From: an uncultured Christensenella sp. | GTDB lineage: Bacteria > Bacillota > Clostridia > Christensenellales > Pumilibacteraceae | Length of the DNA: 64,000 nucleotides | Assembly (NCBI GenBank): GCA_910585955.1 | Contig: CAJUGC010000007.1 | Span: forward strand, 10,171-74,170 | Reading direction: 5' to 3' | Shown: positions 8,529 to 16,600 of the stretch, in pieces | Position numbering within the stretch: position 1 is the first letter of the stretch | Layout: each line of letters opens with the position of its first letter | Notes under the pieces: model-generated | Databases searched by the model: none | The model's input: only the letters and a program-made list of their open reading frames with translations | Told to the model about the DNA's origin: nothing | Translations under genes and position numbers: made by a program

Positions 8529-9428
8529 TTACGTCTGCGTAAAATACGTCAGCCTTTTAACACTCACGCCGCCCGATGTAAAAGTCATGCGTGCGGCAAA
8601 TTCGAATTTACCGAGCTCACCGCCGTGACCGTTTCCCGGAACGTTAAAAACGAGATATACCTCGTCGAGCATTCTCGAAGAAGCCTTGATTTCCAGCCTT
8701 CCGCTGCAAACCGTACTGTCCGACAGATCGAAGAACCTCCAATCGCCGTTCGTCTCTTTTAGATTCAAAAGAGGCAAAAATTTATTAAGCCATTCGGCAT
8801 ATGCCCCTATGGAGTCGCTTTTCACCTCCGCGCCGACTATGATCGTTCCGCCGCTTTTGCCGCCGCGAAAATTCTCGAGTTTTGCGGGATCGAACAATCT
8901 GCTTCCGTCGCGCGTAAGTTTATCCGCTATACGGGCAATGCCGCTCGTTATAGTATCTTTGTAGTTGCCGTTTCCGTATTCGTTCGGCTTTGACCAAAGC
9001 CCGTCGATAGCCGATTTCATGCTTTCGAGGTAACGGCTTCCGCCGGACTCGACAGCTTCCTGAAATCCGTACTCGTATTCGTCGTAATACGGCTCGAAAA
9101 TGCCGTCGCGTTCGGTCAAAGCGTTCACGCTCTTTGCGTAAGAATACGTCTTGATCGGCTCACGATAGTCGTGAGTATAAACGGAACTCATTTCTATCGC
9201 CTTGTCGAGATTACCGCCGCTCATGGTTGCGACAACCGAGGCGGAAAAAGTCGGGTGCTCATCGAAATCGAAAGTCACGCCCTCTTCAAAAAGCGAATAC
9301 ACTCTTTTGTATTCGGCTTCGGCGTCTGTGCCGTTCAAATCGGAATTATCGCAATCGCACGCAAATATCGGCAAGACGCAAATAAGCGCCGCCAAAACCA
9401 TAGGTAACATTCGTCTGAAGCCTTTCAC
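8529..9428 (-). CDS. Putative lipoprotein of unknown function
   Basis: A 299-residue exported protein I do not recognise. It begins at a GTG codon (9426-9428) with GGAGG 6 nt upstream. The N-terminus MKGFRRMLPMVLAALICVLPIFAC is a lipoprotein-type signal; the Cys in IFACDC is the probable lipidation site, though Phe at -2 makes the lipobox atypical. The mature part is mainly polar with alternating helix and beta segments and ends in a beta-rich half (VYLVFNVPG, FEFAARMTFTSGG), reminiscent of outer-leaflet lipoproteins that bind hydrophobic or peptide ligands. It has its own promoter at 9463-9491 and is followed by the pantothenate operon after 129 nt. Confidence 0.7.
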   Translation of the reverse strand: MKGFRRMLPMVLAALICVLPIFACDCDNSDLNGTDAEAEYKRVYSLFEEGVTFDFDEHPTFSASVVATMSGGNLDKAIEMSSVYTHDYREPIKTYSYAKSVNALTERDGIFEPYYDEYEYGFQEAVESGGSRYLESMKSAIDGLWSKPNEYGNGNYKDTITSGIARIADKLTRDGSRLFDPAKLENFRGGKSGGTIIVGAEVKSDSIGAYAEWLNKFLPLLNLKETNGDWRFFDLSDSTVCSGRLEIKASSRMLDEVYLVFNVPGNGHGGELGKFEFAARMTFTSGGVSVKRLTYFTQT

Positions 9429-9462
9429 CTGCGACCTCCGTCAAAAGAGTATAATTGAAAGT

Positions 9463-9491
9463 AGTATATCACGTTTACGCATTTTATGCAA
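9463..9491 (-). promoter_or_regulatory. Promoter of the 299-residue lipoprotein gene
   Basis: Minus strand: -35 TTGCAT (9486-9491), 17-nt spacer, -10 TATACT (9463-9468), about 35 nt upstream of the GTG start. Confidence 0.65.
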
Positions 9492-9518
9492 GCAAATGCG
9501 AAAGAGTTGAGAAAAAAA

Positions 9519-9550
9519 GACGGCGCACGGAAGAATATCCGCGCGTCGCC
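9519..9550 (-). terminator. Rho-independent terminator after the Cys-rich gene
   Basis: A GC-rich hairpin (CGCGCGGA / TCCGTGCG extended past one mismatch to GGCG / CGTC) followed on the minus strand by TTTTTTT. It lies about 37 nt beyond the stop of the 65-residue gene. Confidence 0.8.
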
Positions 9551-9586
9551 GCTTGAGTTTATTGATCTATTGCCGCGATATGTCGC

Positions 9587-9784
9587 TTATTTGCAGCAAA
9601 CGTCTTTGCCGCCGCAGCAGCAGTTCATAAGTAAGTAAAGCCATATAAGGTCGCAGCAATCGCATCCGCCACCGCGCTTGTCGTAGCAGCCGCAGCCGCA
9701 ATCGTTGCCTTTGCCGCCGCAGCAGCAGAGTAAGATAAGGATAAGGAAAATATCGTTTCCGCACCCGCATCCGTTGTTAAACAT
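9587..9784 (-). CDS. Small Cys/Gly-rich protein
   Basis: A 65-residue protein with about 16 cysteines arranged in CGCG, CCCGGK (twice) and CDCC clusters separated by a short hydrophobic stretch (IFLILILL) and a second one (LIWLYLLM). The start is secure: GGAGG lies 8 nt before the ATG at 9782-9784. It sits alone between a long leader and a clear terminator, so it is a monocistronic gene. Clustered cysteines suggest metal binding or disulfide-crosslinked surface or coat material, and similar tiny chorion-like proteins occur in Clostridia. The two hydrophobic stretches could also place it at the membrane. No function can be assigned. A different frame of similar length (MRVRKRYFPYP...) overlaps it but lacks a ribosome binding site. 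Confidence 0.7.
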   Translation of the reverse strand: MFNNGCGCGNDIFLILILLCCCGGKGNDCGCGCYDKRGGGCDCCDLIWLYLLMNCCCGGKDVCCK

Positions 9785-10127
9785 TTTGAGTTCCTCCGTT
9801 TATTATTTGATTATCCGATTTGCAGTTCATACTTTGGCGCCTGCTTAGCCATTGATCGCCCCGCCTGCCCGACAGCTTGTTTTGCGGCCTCTCCTCGCAC
9901 GAAACGCGCGCAGTCTCTGTGCCGATTAAAGGGTTTGCAAAGCGAAACAATTAGGCAGTTCGGATACGTTCGCAAGCGATTGCAAGCGCCGCCGCATGAG
10001 TCTGCTCTTAAGCCCGAAGAGCTTTGTCGATAAGTGTTTCTTTCGCGTTTCTTTTGCAAAACGGATATCCTACTACATAATATGAAACGTGACGGGCGGT
10101 GTGCCAAATATTTTTTCAAACATAAAA
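9785..10127 (-). other. Long leader region of the Cys-rich gene, no gene seen
   Basis: About 340 nt with no credible coding sequence. On the minus strand it has a possible promoter near its upstream end (TTGGCA, then CATATTAT after 17-19 nt, around 10070-10100), a 6-bp hairpin GCTCTT/AAGAGC at 10004-10022, repeated CAAGCG motifs, and a GC-rich second half leading to the strong ribosome binding site. It could be a structured 5' leader or carry a small RNA; no known class is recognised. Confidence 0.3.
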
Positions 10128-10161
10128 AAAATTCTCTCGCCAGTGATTGCGAGAGAATTTT
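10128..10161 (-). terminator. Rho-independent terminator of the aldo/keto reductase gene
   Basis: A perfect 13-bp stem (AAAATTCTCTCGC and its complement) with an 8-nt loop, followed on the minus strand by TTTTTTTATG. It begins 3 nt after the reductase stop codon. Confidence 0.93.
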
Positions 10162-10164
10162 CGT

Positions 10165-10992
10165 CTACTTCGATTTTTCTTTAGGAGGTTTCCAGCAATA
10201 AATGCGTTTGTTTTTATCAAGCTCGTTTATCAATGCCATTTCCTCATCGGCAATCTCAAAATCAAAGATATCTATATTAGCCGCCAAATGCTCGGGATCG
10301 GTCGATTTGGGAAAAACAACATTACCCTCTTGAATATGCCAACGAAGAATAATCTGCACGACGCTTTTACCGTACTTTGCCGCCAACTTCGCAAATATCG
10401 GCTCGGAAAGCAACGCCTTATCTCCGTGAGCTATAGGATACCAGCTTTCCAATACGATACCGTACGGTGCGAGACGTCTTTTAAGTTCCGTCTGCCTGAA
10501 ATACGGATGACATTCGACCTGCATTACCGACGGCTTAACGTCTATTGCGTCGAGAAAATTTTCCAGCCTCGAATCCTCGAAATTGGAAAGCCCTATGCTT
10601 TTGACCTTTCCCGACAAAAGAGCTTTTTCGAGATCTCTCCATGCTCCCGAATAGTCGTATGCCTGCCTATGTAAAAGCAACAGATCTATGTATCCTATGT
10701 CGAGGCGTGAAAGCATTTTATCTATGGCTTTTGCGCTTTTGCCCTCGCCGTACTCGTTTATCCACAGCTTAGATGTGACCCATATGTCTTCTCGCTTTAT
10801 CCCGCACTTTCCGACAGCCCTTCCCACGCCGCGCTCGTTGCCGTATATGTGAGCCGTATCGATATGCCTATACCCCATTTCAAGAGCCTTAAGGCAGGTC
10901 TTTTCCGTCTTTCTATCGCCACGAATCATAAACACTCCGAGTCCGAACTGCGGCAATTTGTTTCCGTCGTTTAAAGTAACGTATGGCTGCAT
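10165..10992 (-). CDS. Aldo/keto reductase
   Basis: A 275-residue NADPH-dependent oxidoreductase of the AKR superfamily, close in layout to 2,5-diketo-D-gluconate reductases. Seen in order: the N-terminal strand VTLNDGNKLPQFGLGVF; the catalytic Asp and Tyr in DTAHIYGNE (about 45-53); the catalytic Lys in WVTSKLW; the His position in LLLLHRQ, where the usual HWP is HRQ; the QVECHPYF signature; and the cofactor-binding end VFPKSTDPEHLAANIDIFDF. All four tetrad residues are present. Substrate unknown; probably small aldehydes or keto-sugars. It has its own promoter (11028-11057), ribosome binding site AGGAG 6 nt before the ATG and a strong terminator, so it is a single-gene unit. Confidence 0.93.
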   Translation of the reverse strand: MQPYVTLNDGNKLPQFGLGVFMIRGDRKTEKTCLKALEMGYRHIDTAHIYGNERGVGRAVGKCGIKREDIWVTSKLWINEYGEGKSAKAIDKMLSRLDIGYIDLLLLHRQAYDYSGAWRDLEKALLSGKVKSIGLSNFEDSRLENFLDAIDVKPSVMQVECHPYFRQTELKRRLAPYGIVLESWYPIAHGDKALLSEPIFAKLAAKYGKSVVQIILRWHIQEGNVVFPKSTDPEHLAANIDIFDFEIADEEMALINELDKNKRIYCWKPPKEKSK

Positions 10993-11027
10993 AGCTCACT
11001 CCTTCCGATTGTTTGTTTAACAGATAA

Positions 11028-11057
11028 ATTATACACCTTTAATAAATCATAAGTCAA
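11028..11057 (-). promoter_or_regulatory. Promoter of the aldo/keto reductase gene
   Basis: Minus strand: -35 TTGACT (11052-11057), 18-nt spacer, -10 TATAAT (11028-11033), about 36 nt upstream of the start codon. It is back to back with the glyQS promoter. Confidence 0.78.
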
Positions 11058-11085
11058 GGAAAGAAAGCAAACCGAGATCAACCGC

Positions 11086-11114
11086 TTGACAAAATCCCAG
11101 AAAAATCATATCAT
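11086..11114 (+). promoter_or_regulatory. Promoter of glyQS
   Basis: -35 TTGACA (11086-11091), 17-nt spacer, -10 TATCAT (11109-11114). The resulting leader is only about 25 nt, so there is no room for a T-box element, which often controls synthetase genes in Bacillota. Confidence 0.8.
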
Positions 11115-11144
11115 AAAAGAAACTAATTTCAGTGAGGTTACATA

Positions 11145-12515
11145 ATGAATAAGCTGACAATGGATAAACTCGTCGCGCTCTGCAAAGGCCGCGGCATAAT
11201 ATTCGCCGGTAGCGAAATCTACGGCGGCATGGGCAACACATGGGATTACGGTCCCGTCGGCGTGGAAATCAAAAACAACATAAAGCGGGCATGGTGGAAA
11301 CGCTTTGTTCAGGAAAGCGAAAACTCTTTCGGCGTAGACGCGGCAATCCTCATGAACTCGCGCGTTTGGGACGCAAGCGGACACACCGCGTCGTTCTCCG
11401 ATCCCAAAATGGATTGCAAAAAGTGCAAGTCGCGTATGCGCGCAGACACGCTCATTTCAGCGCACGCAAAGGGCGCAGTCAATCCCGACACGATGAGCAA
11501 CGAAGAAATGCAAGAATATATTGCAAAACATAAGCTCGTTTGCCCCAAGTGCGGCAACTGCGATTGGACGCCTATTCGTCAATTCAACCTAATGTTCGAA
11601 ACCAGCCGCGGAGTGACCGACGAAAACCAAAACAAAATATATCTCCGCCCCGAAACGGCTCAGGGCGAATTCGTAAACTTTCTTTCCATTCAACGCTCTA
11701 TGCGAGCAAAAGTGCCGTTCGGCATAGCGCAAGTCGGCAAAGCGTTCCGCAACGAAGTCACGCCCGGAAATTTCATATTCAGGACCATAGAATTCGAACA
11801 GATGGAACACCAACAATTCTGTAAAGAGGACGACAGTTCGGCCTTCTACTCGCAATACAAAGAAAAGGCAATGAACTTTTTGCTCGATATAGGTTTTGCT
11901 CCCGAACACCTGCGTTTTAAAGATCACGACAAGCTCGCGCATTACGCAAAAGCCGCCTGCGATATACAGTACCTATACCCCATGGGTTGGGAAGAACTCA
12001 ACGGAATACACAACCGCGGCGCATACGATCTTTCGAGACACCAGGAGTATTCGGGTAAAAGTATGTTATACACGGATCCTTTTAACGGTGAAAAATATGT
12101 GCCCAATGTCGTCGAATATTCTATCGGCGCGGACAGACTTATGCTTGCAGTACTTTGCGAAGCATACTGCGAAGAAGAACTCGAAGGCGGCGACGTGCGT
12201 TCGATCCTTAAGCTCCATCCCGCGCTTGCCGCATACAAAGTCGCCGTTCTTCCGCTACAGAAAAATCTTTCTGATGCAGCGAAGCCGCTCTACGAACGTC
12301 TTAAAAAACGCTTCATGACGGCATACGACGACGCCGGCTCTATCGGAAAACGCTATCGCCGCCAGGACGAAATAGGCACTCCTTTCTGTGTGACAATAGA
12401 CTTCGATACGCTTGAAAACGAAACCGTTACGATACGAGAGCGCGATAATATGCAACAAAAAAGAGTAAGCATTGACGAAGCTGAAAAAATCATCGAAGAA
12501 TCGCTTAGAGTATAA
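11145..12515 (+). CDS. glyQS: Glycyl-tRNA synthetase, single-chain type
   Basis: Charges tRNA-Gly with glycine; class II synthetase of the alpha2 (bacterial/eukaryote-like) type, 456 residues. Visible: the start MDKLVALCKGRGIIFAGSEI, the paired Cys clusters CKKCKSR and CPKCGNC of a zinc-binding insertion (about 87-135), class II motif 2 around FRNEVTPGNFIFRTIEFEQ (about 200-225), the glycine-site region, motif 3 as SIGADRLMLAVL (near 335), and a C-terminal anticodon-binding domain ending with IGTPFCVTIDF and the VTIRERD signature. Ribosome binding site GAGG 8 nt before the ATG. It is the only long plus-strand gene in the left half, has its own promoter and ends at a strong terminator. Confidence 0.97.
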   Translation: MNKLTMDKLVALCKGRGIIFAGSEIYGGMGNTWDYGPVGVEIKNNIKRAWWKRFVQESENSFGVDAAILMNSRVWDASGHTASFSDPKMDCKKCKSRMRADTLISAHAKGAVNPDTMSNEEMQEYIAKHKLVCPKCGNCDWTPIRQFNLMFETSRGVTDENQNKIYLRPETAQGEFVNFLSIQRSMRAKVPFGIAQVGKAFRNEVTPGNFIFRTIEFEQMEHQQFCKEDDSSAFYSQYKEKAMNFLLDIGFAPEHLRFKDHDKLAHYAKAACDIQYLYPMGWEELNGIHNRGAYDLSRHQEYSGKSMLYTDPFNGEKYVPNVVEYSIGADRLMLAVLCEAYCEEELEGGDVRSILKLHPALAAYKVAVLPLQKNLSDAAKPLYERLKKRFMTAYDDAGSIGKRYRRQDEIGTPFCVTIDFDTLENETVTIRERDNMQQKRVSIDEAEKIIEESLRV

Positions 12516-12557
12516 CCGACAAACCGCAGTAGTAAAACTTGCGGCTTAAAAATGAAT

Positions 12558-12597
12558 ACACCCCGAAAGATCATATGGCTTTCGGGGTGTGTTTTTA
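12558..12597 (+). terminator. Rho-independent terminator after glyQS (probably bidirectional)
   Basis: A perfect 12-bp stem (ACACCCCGAAAG / CTTTCGGGGTGT), 9-nt loop, followed by GTTTTTATT on the plus strand. In the other direction a partial T-run (ATTCATTTTT) follows, so it can also end the message of the giant-protein operon, whose last gene stops at 12621. Confidence 0.9.
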
Positions 12598-12620
12598 TTG
12601 CGACGAATTATTTACTCCTC

Positions 12621-13646
12621 TTACACAAGAGGTTTTTCGCATTTTGCCGCATCCGTTGCAACCGGCATTTCCGATTGCAAAGAATCGACGTTTTGAGCTT
12701 CGGTTACTTTTTGCAATGCCGGCTCGAAATCCGCTTCTTCTTTTACCGAAGGTCTATCCTTATCAGAATTTGCGCCTTCCGATTTTTCGGGCTCGTTTTT
12801 CCTCCGTCCCGGCATACTCGTGGCGTCACGCACAACGCGTTTGATCAGACCTTTCTTTATAAGCGCGAGCGTGCCGCTGTACGGCAAATAATAGTCCACG
12901 TCCTCTCTATCCGACCGATTCAGCCAGAAACGTCTAAGCATTACCGTAAGAATGGCGAGCACGCGCTGAAGCGTCTTGTCGTTTTTTACTCTCGCAAGAA
13001 TCGGAGTTTCTTTCATGGACGCCATACCGGAAGCGTCCTCGAGACGCACTTTCACGTTCTCGACGTCGAGCGCTTCCTGCGCCATATAGACGCAAAGCGC
13101 CTTTCCGCGTATCATCAGTTTGACAAGCGTACGTCGTCTCATGCGGAAGCTTTCCCACTTCCAGGATGTGTTCGCCTTCATATCCGCATGAGAAAGAATA
13201 AGATTTTTTATATCGGAATACCACTCCTTCAAATCATCCTTAGACTGAATATAGCGCGCTCTGAAACTACGGTTATAGTGCATGACGTTGTCGTCATCGT
13301 CGTCGTCTTCCTTAGCGCGAATGAGAAGTCGCGGCTGTTTTACGGATACAGAAGCCTGCGTTTCGTTTAAGCGCACTCGCAGATCCTCGCTCGCTTGCTC
13401 TGTCTCGGAAAGCCGTACACGCAAAGTGTTGCTGACTTTTTGCGTTTCGCTGAGTCGTACACGAAGATTTTCGCTGTGCTCGCGAAGAGTATTCACCTCT
13501 TCCGTAAGTTCGCTGTGCCTTTTTTTGCTCATCAAATACAGCATTACGAAATCGCCCACAACAAGCCCCAATAAAACTACGGCTATGACGACTGTTATTC
13601 CTATCTGCGCTTTTGTGAACGATAAAATGTCAACAATGTAATTCAT
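12621..13646 (-). CDS. Membrane protein with coiled coil and a conserved cytosolic domain, partner gene of the giant protein
   Basis: A 341-residue protein of unknown function. Order: one membrane helix (about 15-38), a coiled coil containing three tandem 14-residue repeats of the type xLRVRLSETxxxSx (60-73, 74-87, 88-101), a run of six Asp (114-119), then a domain at about 122-240 (YNRSFRARYIQSKDDLKEWYS, with WKWESFRMRRRTLVKLMIRGKALCVY). I recall this domain from many clostridial hypothetical proteins without an assigned role. The tail is charged and probably disordered. It starts 17 nt after the giant gene with GGGGAGG 8 nt before the ATG, so both are made from one message. It may anchor, export or sense the giant surface protein from the inside; that is inference from position only. 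Confidence 0.75.
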   Translation of the reverse strand: MNYIVDILSFTKAQIGITVVIAVVLLGLVVGDFVMLYLMSKKRHSELTEEVNTLREHSENLRVRLSETQKVSNTLRVRLSETEQASEDLRVRLNETQASVSVKQPRLLIRAKEDDDDDDNVMHYNRSFRARYIQSKDDLKEWYSDIKNLILSHADMKANTSWKWESFRMRRRTLVKLMIRGKALCVYMAQEALDVENVKVRLEDASGMASMKETPILARVKNDKTLQRVLAILTVMLRRFWLNRSDREDVDYYLPYSGTLALIKKGLIKRVVRDATSMPGRRKNEPEKSEGANSDKDRPSVKEEADFEPALQKVTEAQNVDSLQSEMPVATDAAKCEKPLV

Positions 13647-13663
13647 GTATTTTCCCTCCCCGA

Positions 13664-16600
13664 TCAGTAGCCGAGCTTTTTACGACGCACAAGCATCACG
13701 ACAAGCAATGCGCCTGCGGCGACGGTCATTGTCGACAAAACCGAAACTGTCGCTATGAAGTCAACCGGCGCGTCTTTCTTGAGCGTCCACGACATCTCGA
13801 AATCATCGCTCGTGCCGTTCGCCCACTCGTAATTTGCCTTGTCTTTAAGCGAAACTATCGCCGTATAATCTCCGTTTTTATTTGCGGAGTTGCCGGATAT
13901 CGTCATTACGGTTTCGTCGAAGCCCGAAGGCGTAAGCGTATACTTTGTATCGTCCACCTCATACTTACCGCCGTCCTGTGCAGGAAGCTCGAGACGTTTG
14001 CGAGCAACTATAAAATCCGTTTCGATCGTATTCGTTTCTTTTCCTTGCGACACGAAAACAAAGTTTTCGTTTTGAAGAACTATCGCCGCTTTATATGCGC
14101 CTGCCTTAACGGGAACAACCGTTATGCCGTCTTCGAGCGTATGAGAGAATGTGCCGTCGTATGACGTTCCATAATAATAAACGCTGTGCTCTGCGGTTTT
14201 AAGCAGTCTGTCGTCGCTAAAGCTTTCGTCTGCATAAGCAAATATCGCCGAAGCGGGCACGATTGCGGACATATACATTCCTCCGCACTCCGCAAAATCA
14301 GCCGTTATCCTTCTGGGCGTAATTTCGAAACGCAAAGCCGTAGAGACCGCACCGCTGTAATCGGTAGTGTCCCTTACCACGGCGCGCACGCGATAATCGC
14401 CCACAGCACTCGGCACGGCACGAGAATATTCGCCGAGCGTATCGCCCGAAACGGAAGCATACTCGAAGAATACGTTATCGCCGCCCAGCAAGGCGTTTAC
14501 GACAAGCCTGCTCTCGAGACGTTTTTCTATCGAGTTACCGTCGTATTCGAAAGTAGCGCTATCCGCATTTTCGAACTTTGCCGATACGGTATTGTCCATA
14601 TTCTTTGTTATCGTGTAAGTAAGCGACGCAACCGAGCCTTCGCTGTGCAACCATTTATAATTGCGCACAAAGTCGCTTGTAAAGGTCAGCAAAAGCGAAT
14701 ACTCTCCCACATTGATTCCGCCGGCACAGGAAACGGTGTACATACCGTCTATAGGCGCAAACCCTTCTATCCTTGCAATAGCGTCGGCGCTCGGAACACG
14801 AAGGAAACCGCTGTACACCGAGTCGAGAAGTCCCGCCGCCTTAGCGCTGTTTTCTATCGAAGTTTCATCTATTGCTCGACGGGCTATAGTGAATACTTTG
14901 GATAGCGTGCCTCCGAGACGATAATTTTGGTTGTTGTTGCCGTCGCTTGCCGGCGCAAGTTCTATCATCGCCCTGTAAGTACCGGCGCTTGCAGGCATGG
15001 AACCGTATGTTATGCCCGTAGTATCGTCGTAATAAACCACGAGAATCTCGACCCGACCGACGAACGCTCCGCTTTCGAGCGCGCCATCGACGCCTTCTAC
15101 CGTAAACGTAGCTTTCGCTCCCGCCGTCTCTCCGAACACAAGTCCGCTCGGCACGTCTATGCCGGTTACGGTAATTATAAGCGCGTTAACAACATAAGTG
15201 CCGTCGCGGAAAGTTATGTCGTAATTCTCATTAGAATTGTTACCGCCCGAAACCGCTTCGCCGATTATGCGATAGCGCCCCACGCTTGTAGGCAAGCCGC
15301 CCTCTATCGAAAGAGTAATCGCTATTATATCGGAACCGAATTTAGGCGTAGACTCATGTATAGTCCACTTTGTTTCGTCAAGCAAGATCTCACCGTTGTA
15401 ACTTGCGCTTTGATCGCCGATAAGAATAGTGATCGGACGTTTCGTTACCGTAAGAGAGGCTAAATTCTCGCCCGCTTTAAACGTATAATTTTCAGCCTCG
15501 AGTGTTCCGACGCCGCTTATTGCGATAGTTTGCATCGAACCGACTGCATTTCCTGCCCTGTACGCCGTGTAGTATACGGGCGCACCGGAAATCACGGCAT
15601 AGCCGTCGCCGTACTCGAACGAACCATCCTCGACCAAGAAACCGCGATCGTCATGCGTATATTCATTTCCGTAAACCACAGAACCGCTTGTCGGAAGAAC
15701 AACTATTTCCTTTTTACTTATATGAAGTTTGACGCGACTTGCAGCCACTCCGTAATAATCGTCAGAGCCATCAACATAAGCCTCGATAAAGTAATCGCCC
15801 GAAGCTCTGGGAGCGCCCGCAAGAAGTTTACCGTCCTTGTCGTAATATGCGAACTGTACCTGACCGAAATCCGCTATCGCTTCGGACGCATACTCCTCGC
15901 CGTAAATCTTAGAAATATCGTCGAAATGCTTTAGACCGTTACGCGCTTTTTCTATCTTCCACACAATTACCAAAGAAGAGCTTCCGTCTTTCCACATATA
16001 ATTACGCGTATGCGAAGAGCGTATATCTACCGTAATTTCATGACTACCCGCTTTCACTGCGCCTACGGTGAATCTTCCGCCTTCCGTGGAAACATCCGAG
16101 AAAGACACCCTCATGACATCGTTGTCGAAACTTCCGTCCATATATGCAGTAAGCCTGTTACCCGTATAAATCCAACCCGTACCGGTATCGGTCAGAGTAG
16201 GAGTTTCCAAAGCAAACTTCTCGACTCCGAAGTCGTACTCGCTCGTCGAAGTCGGCGCATTTATGTTTACGGTCCTTTCTATATTTACTCTTATCTTATG
16301 TATGCCCGCGTCCTCGGGAAGCAAGCGTCCCCACTGCGCATAGTTTTCGCTGTAATACTGAAGTTCGATAAAACTGTCGAACGTACCGTACGTCCTATTA
16401 GTAAGCTCAAACTCGCGACCGCTTTCTGTACGCACCGTCACTACGACGGTTGCAGTTACGTCGCTGATAACGTCTTTGTATGTCCAAAGCATTGTTTCCG
16501 AATTTAAATCGCTCTCGCTCACTTCGACTTTAACGCCGTTTTTAACGAAACTCAACTTGTCAAGTTCCGCATTGACAACGTCAACGGTTTTTATGTGATA

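Noticed and set aside
9567..9770. Alternative frame over the Cys-rich gene (67 codons, MRVRKRYFPYP start)
   Set aside because: Lacks a ribosome binding site; the overlapping Cys-rich frame has one at ideal distance.
10089..10103. 15-nt match to the universal 16S rRNA 3' region (GACGGGCGGTG core)
   Set aside because: Flanking sequence does not continue as rRNA on either side; taken as chance.
9811..10119. 102-codon minus-strand frame starting at TTG
   Set aside because: No ribosome binding site, unusual composition (many Arg, Cys and Ser), and it lies in the structured leader of the Cys-rich gene.
11092..11144. T-box riboswitch before glyQS
   Set aside because: The promoter leaves a leader of only about 25 nt, too short for a T-box.
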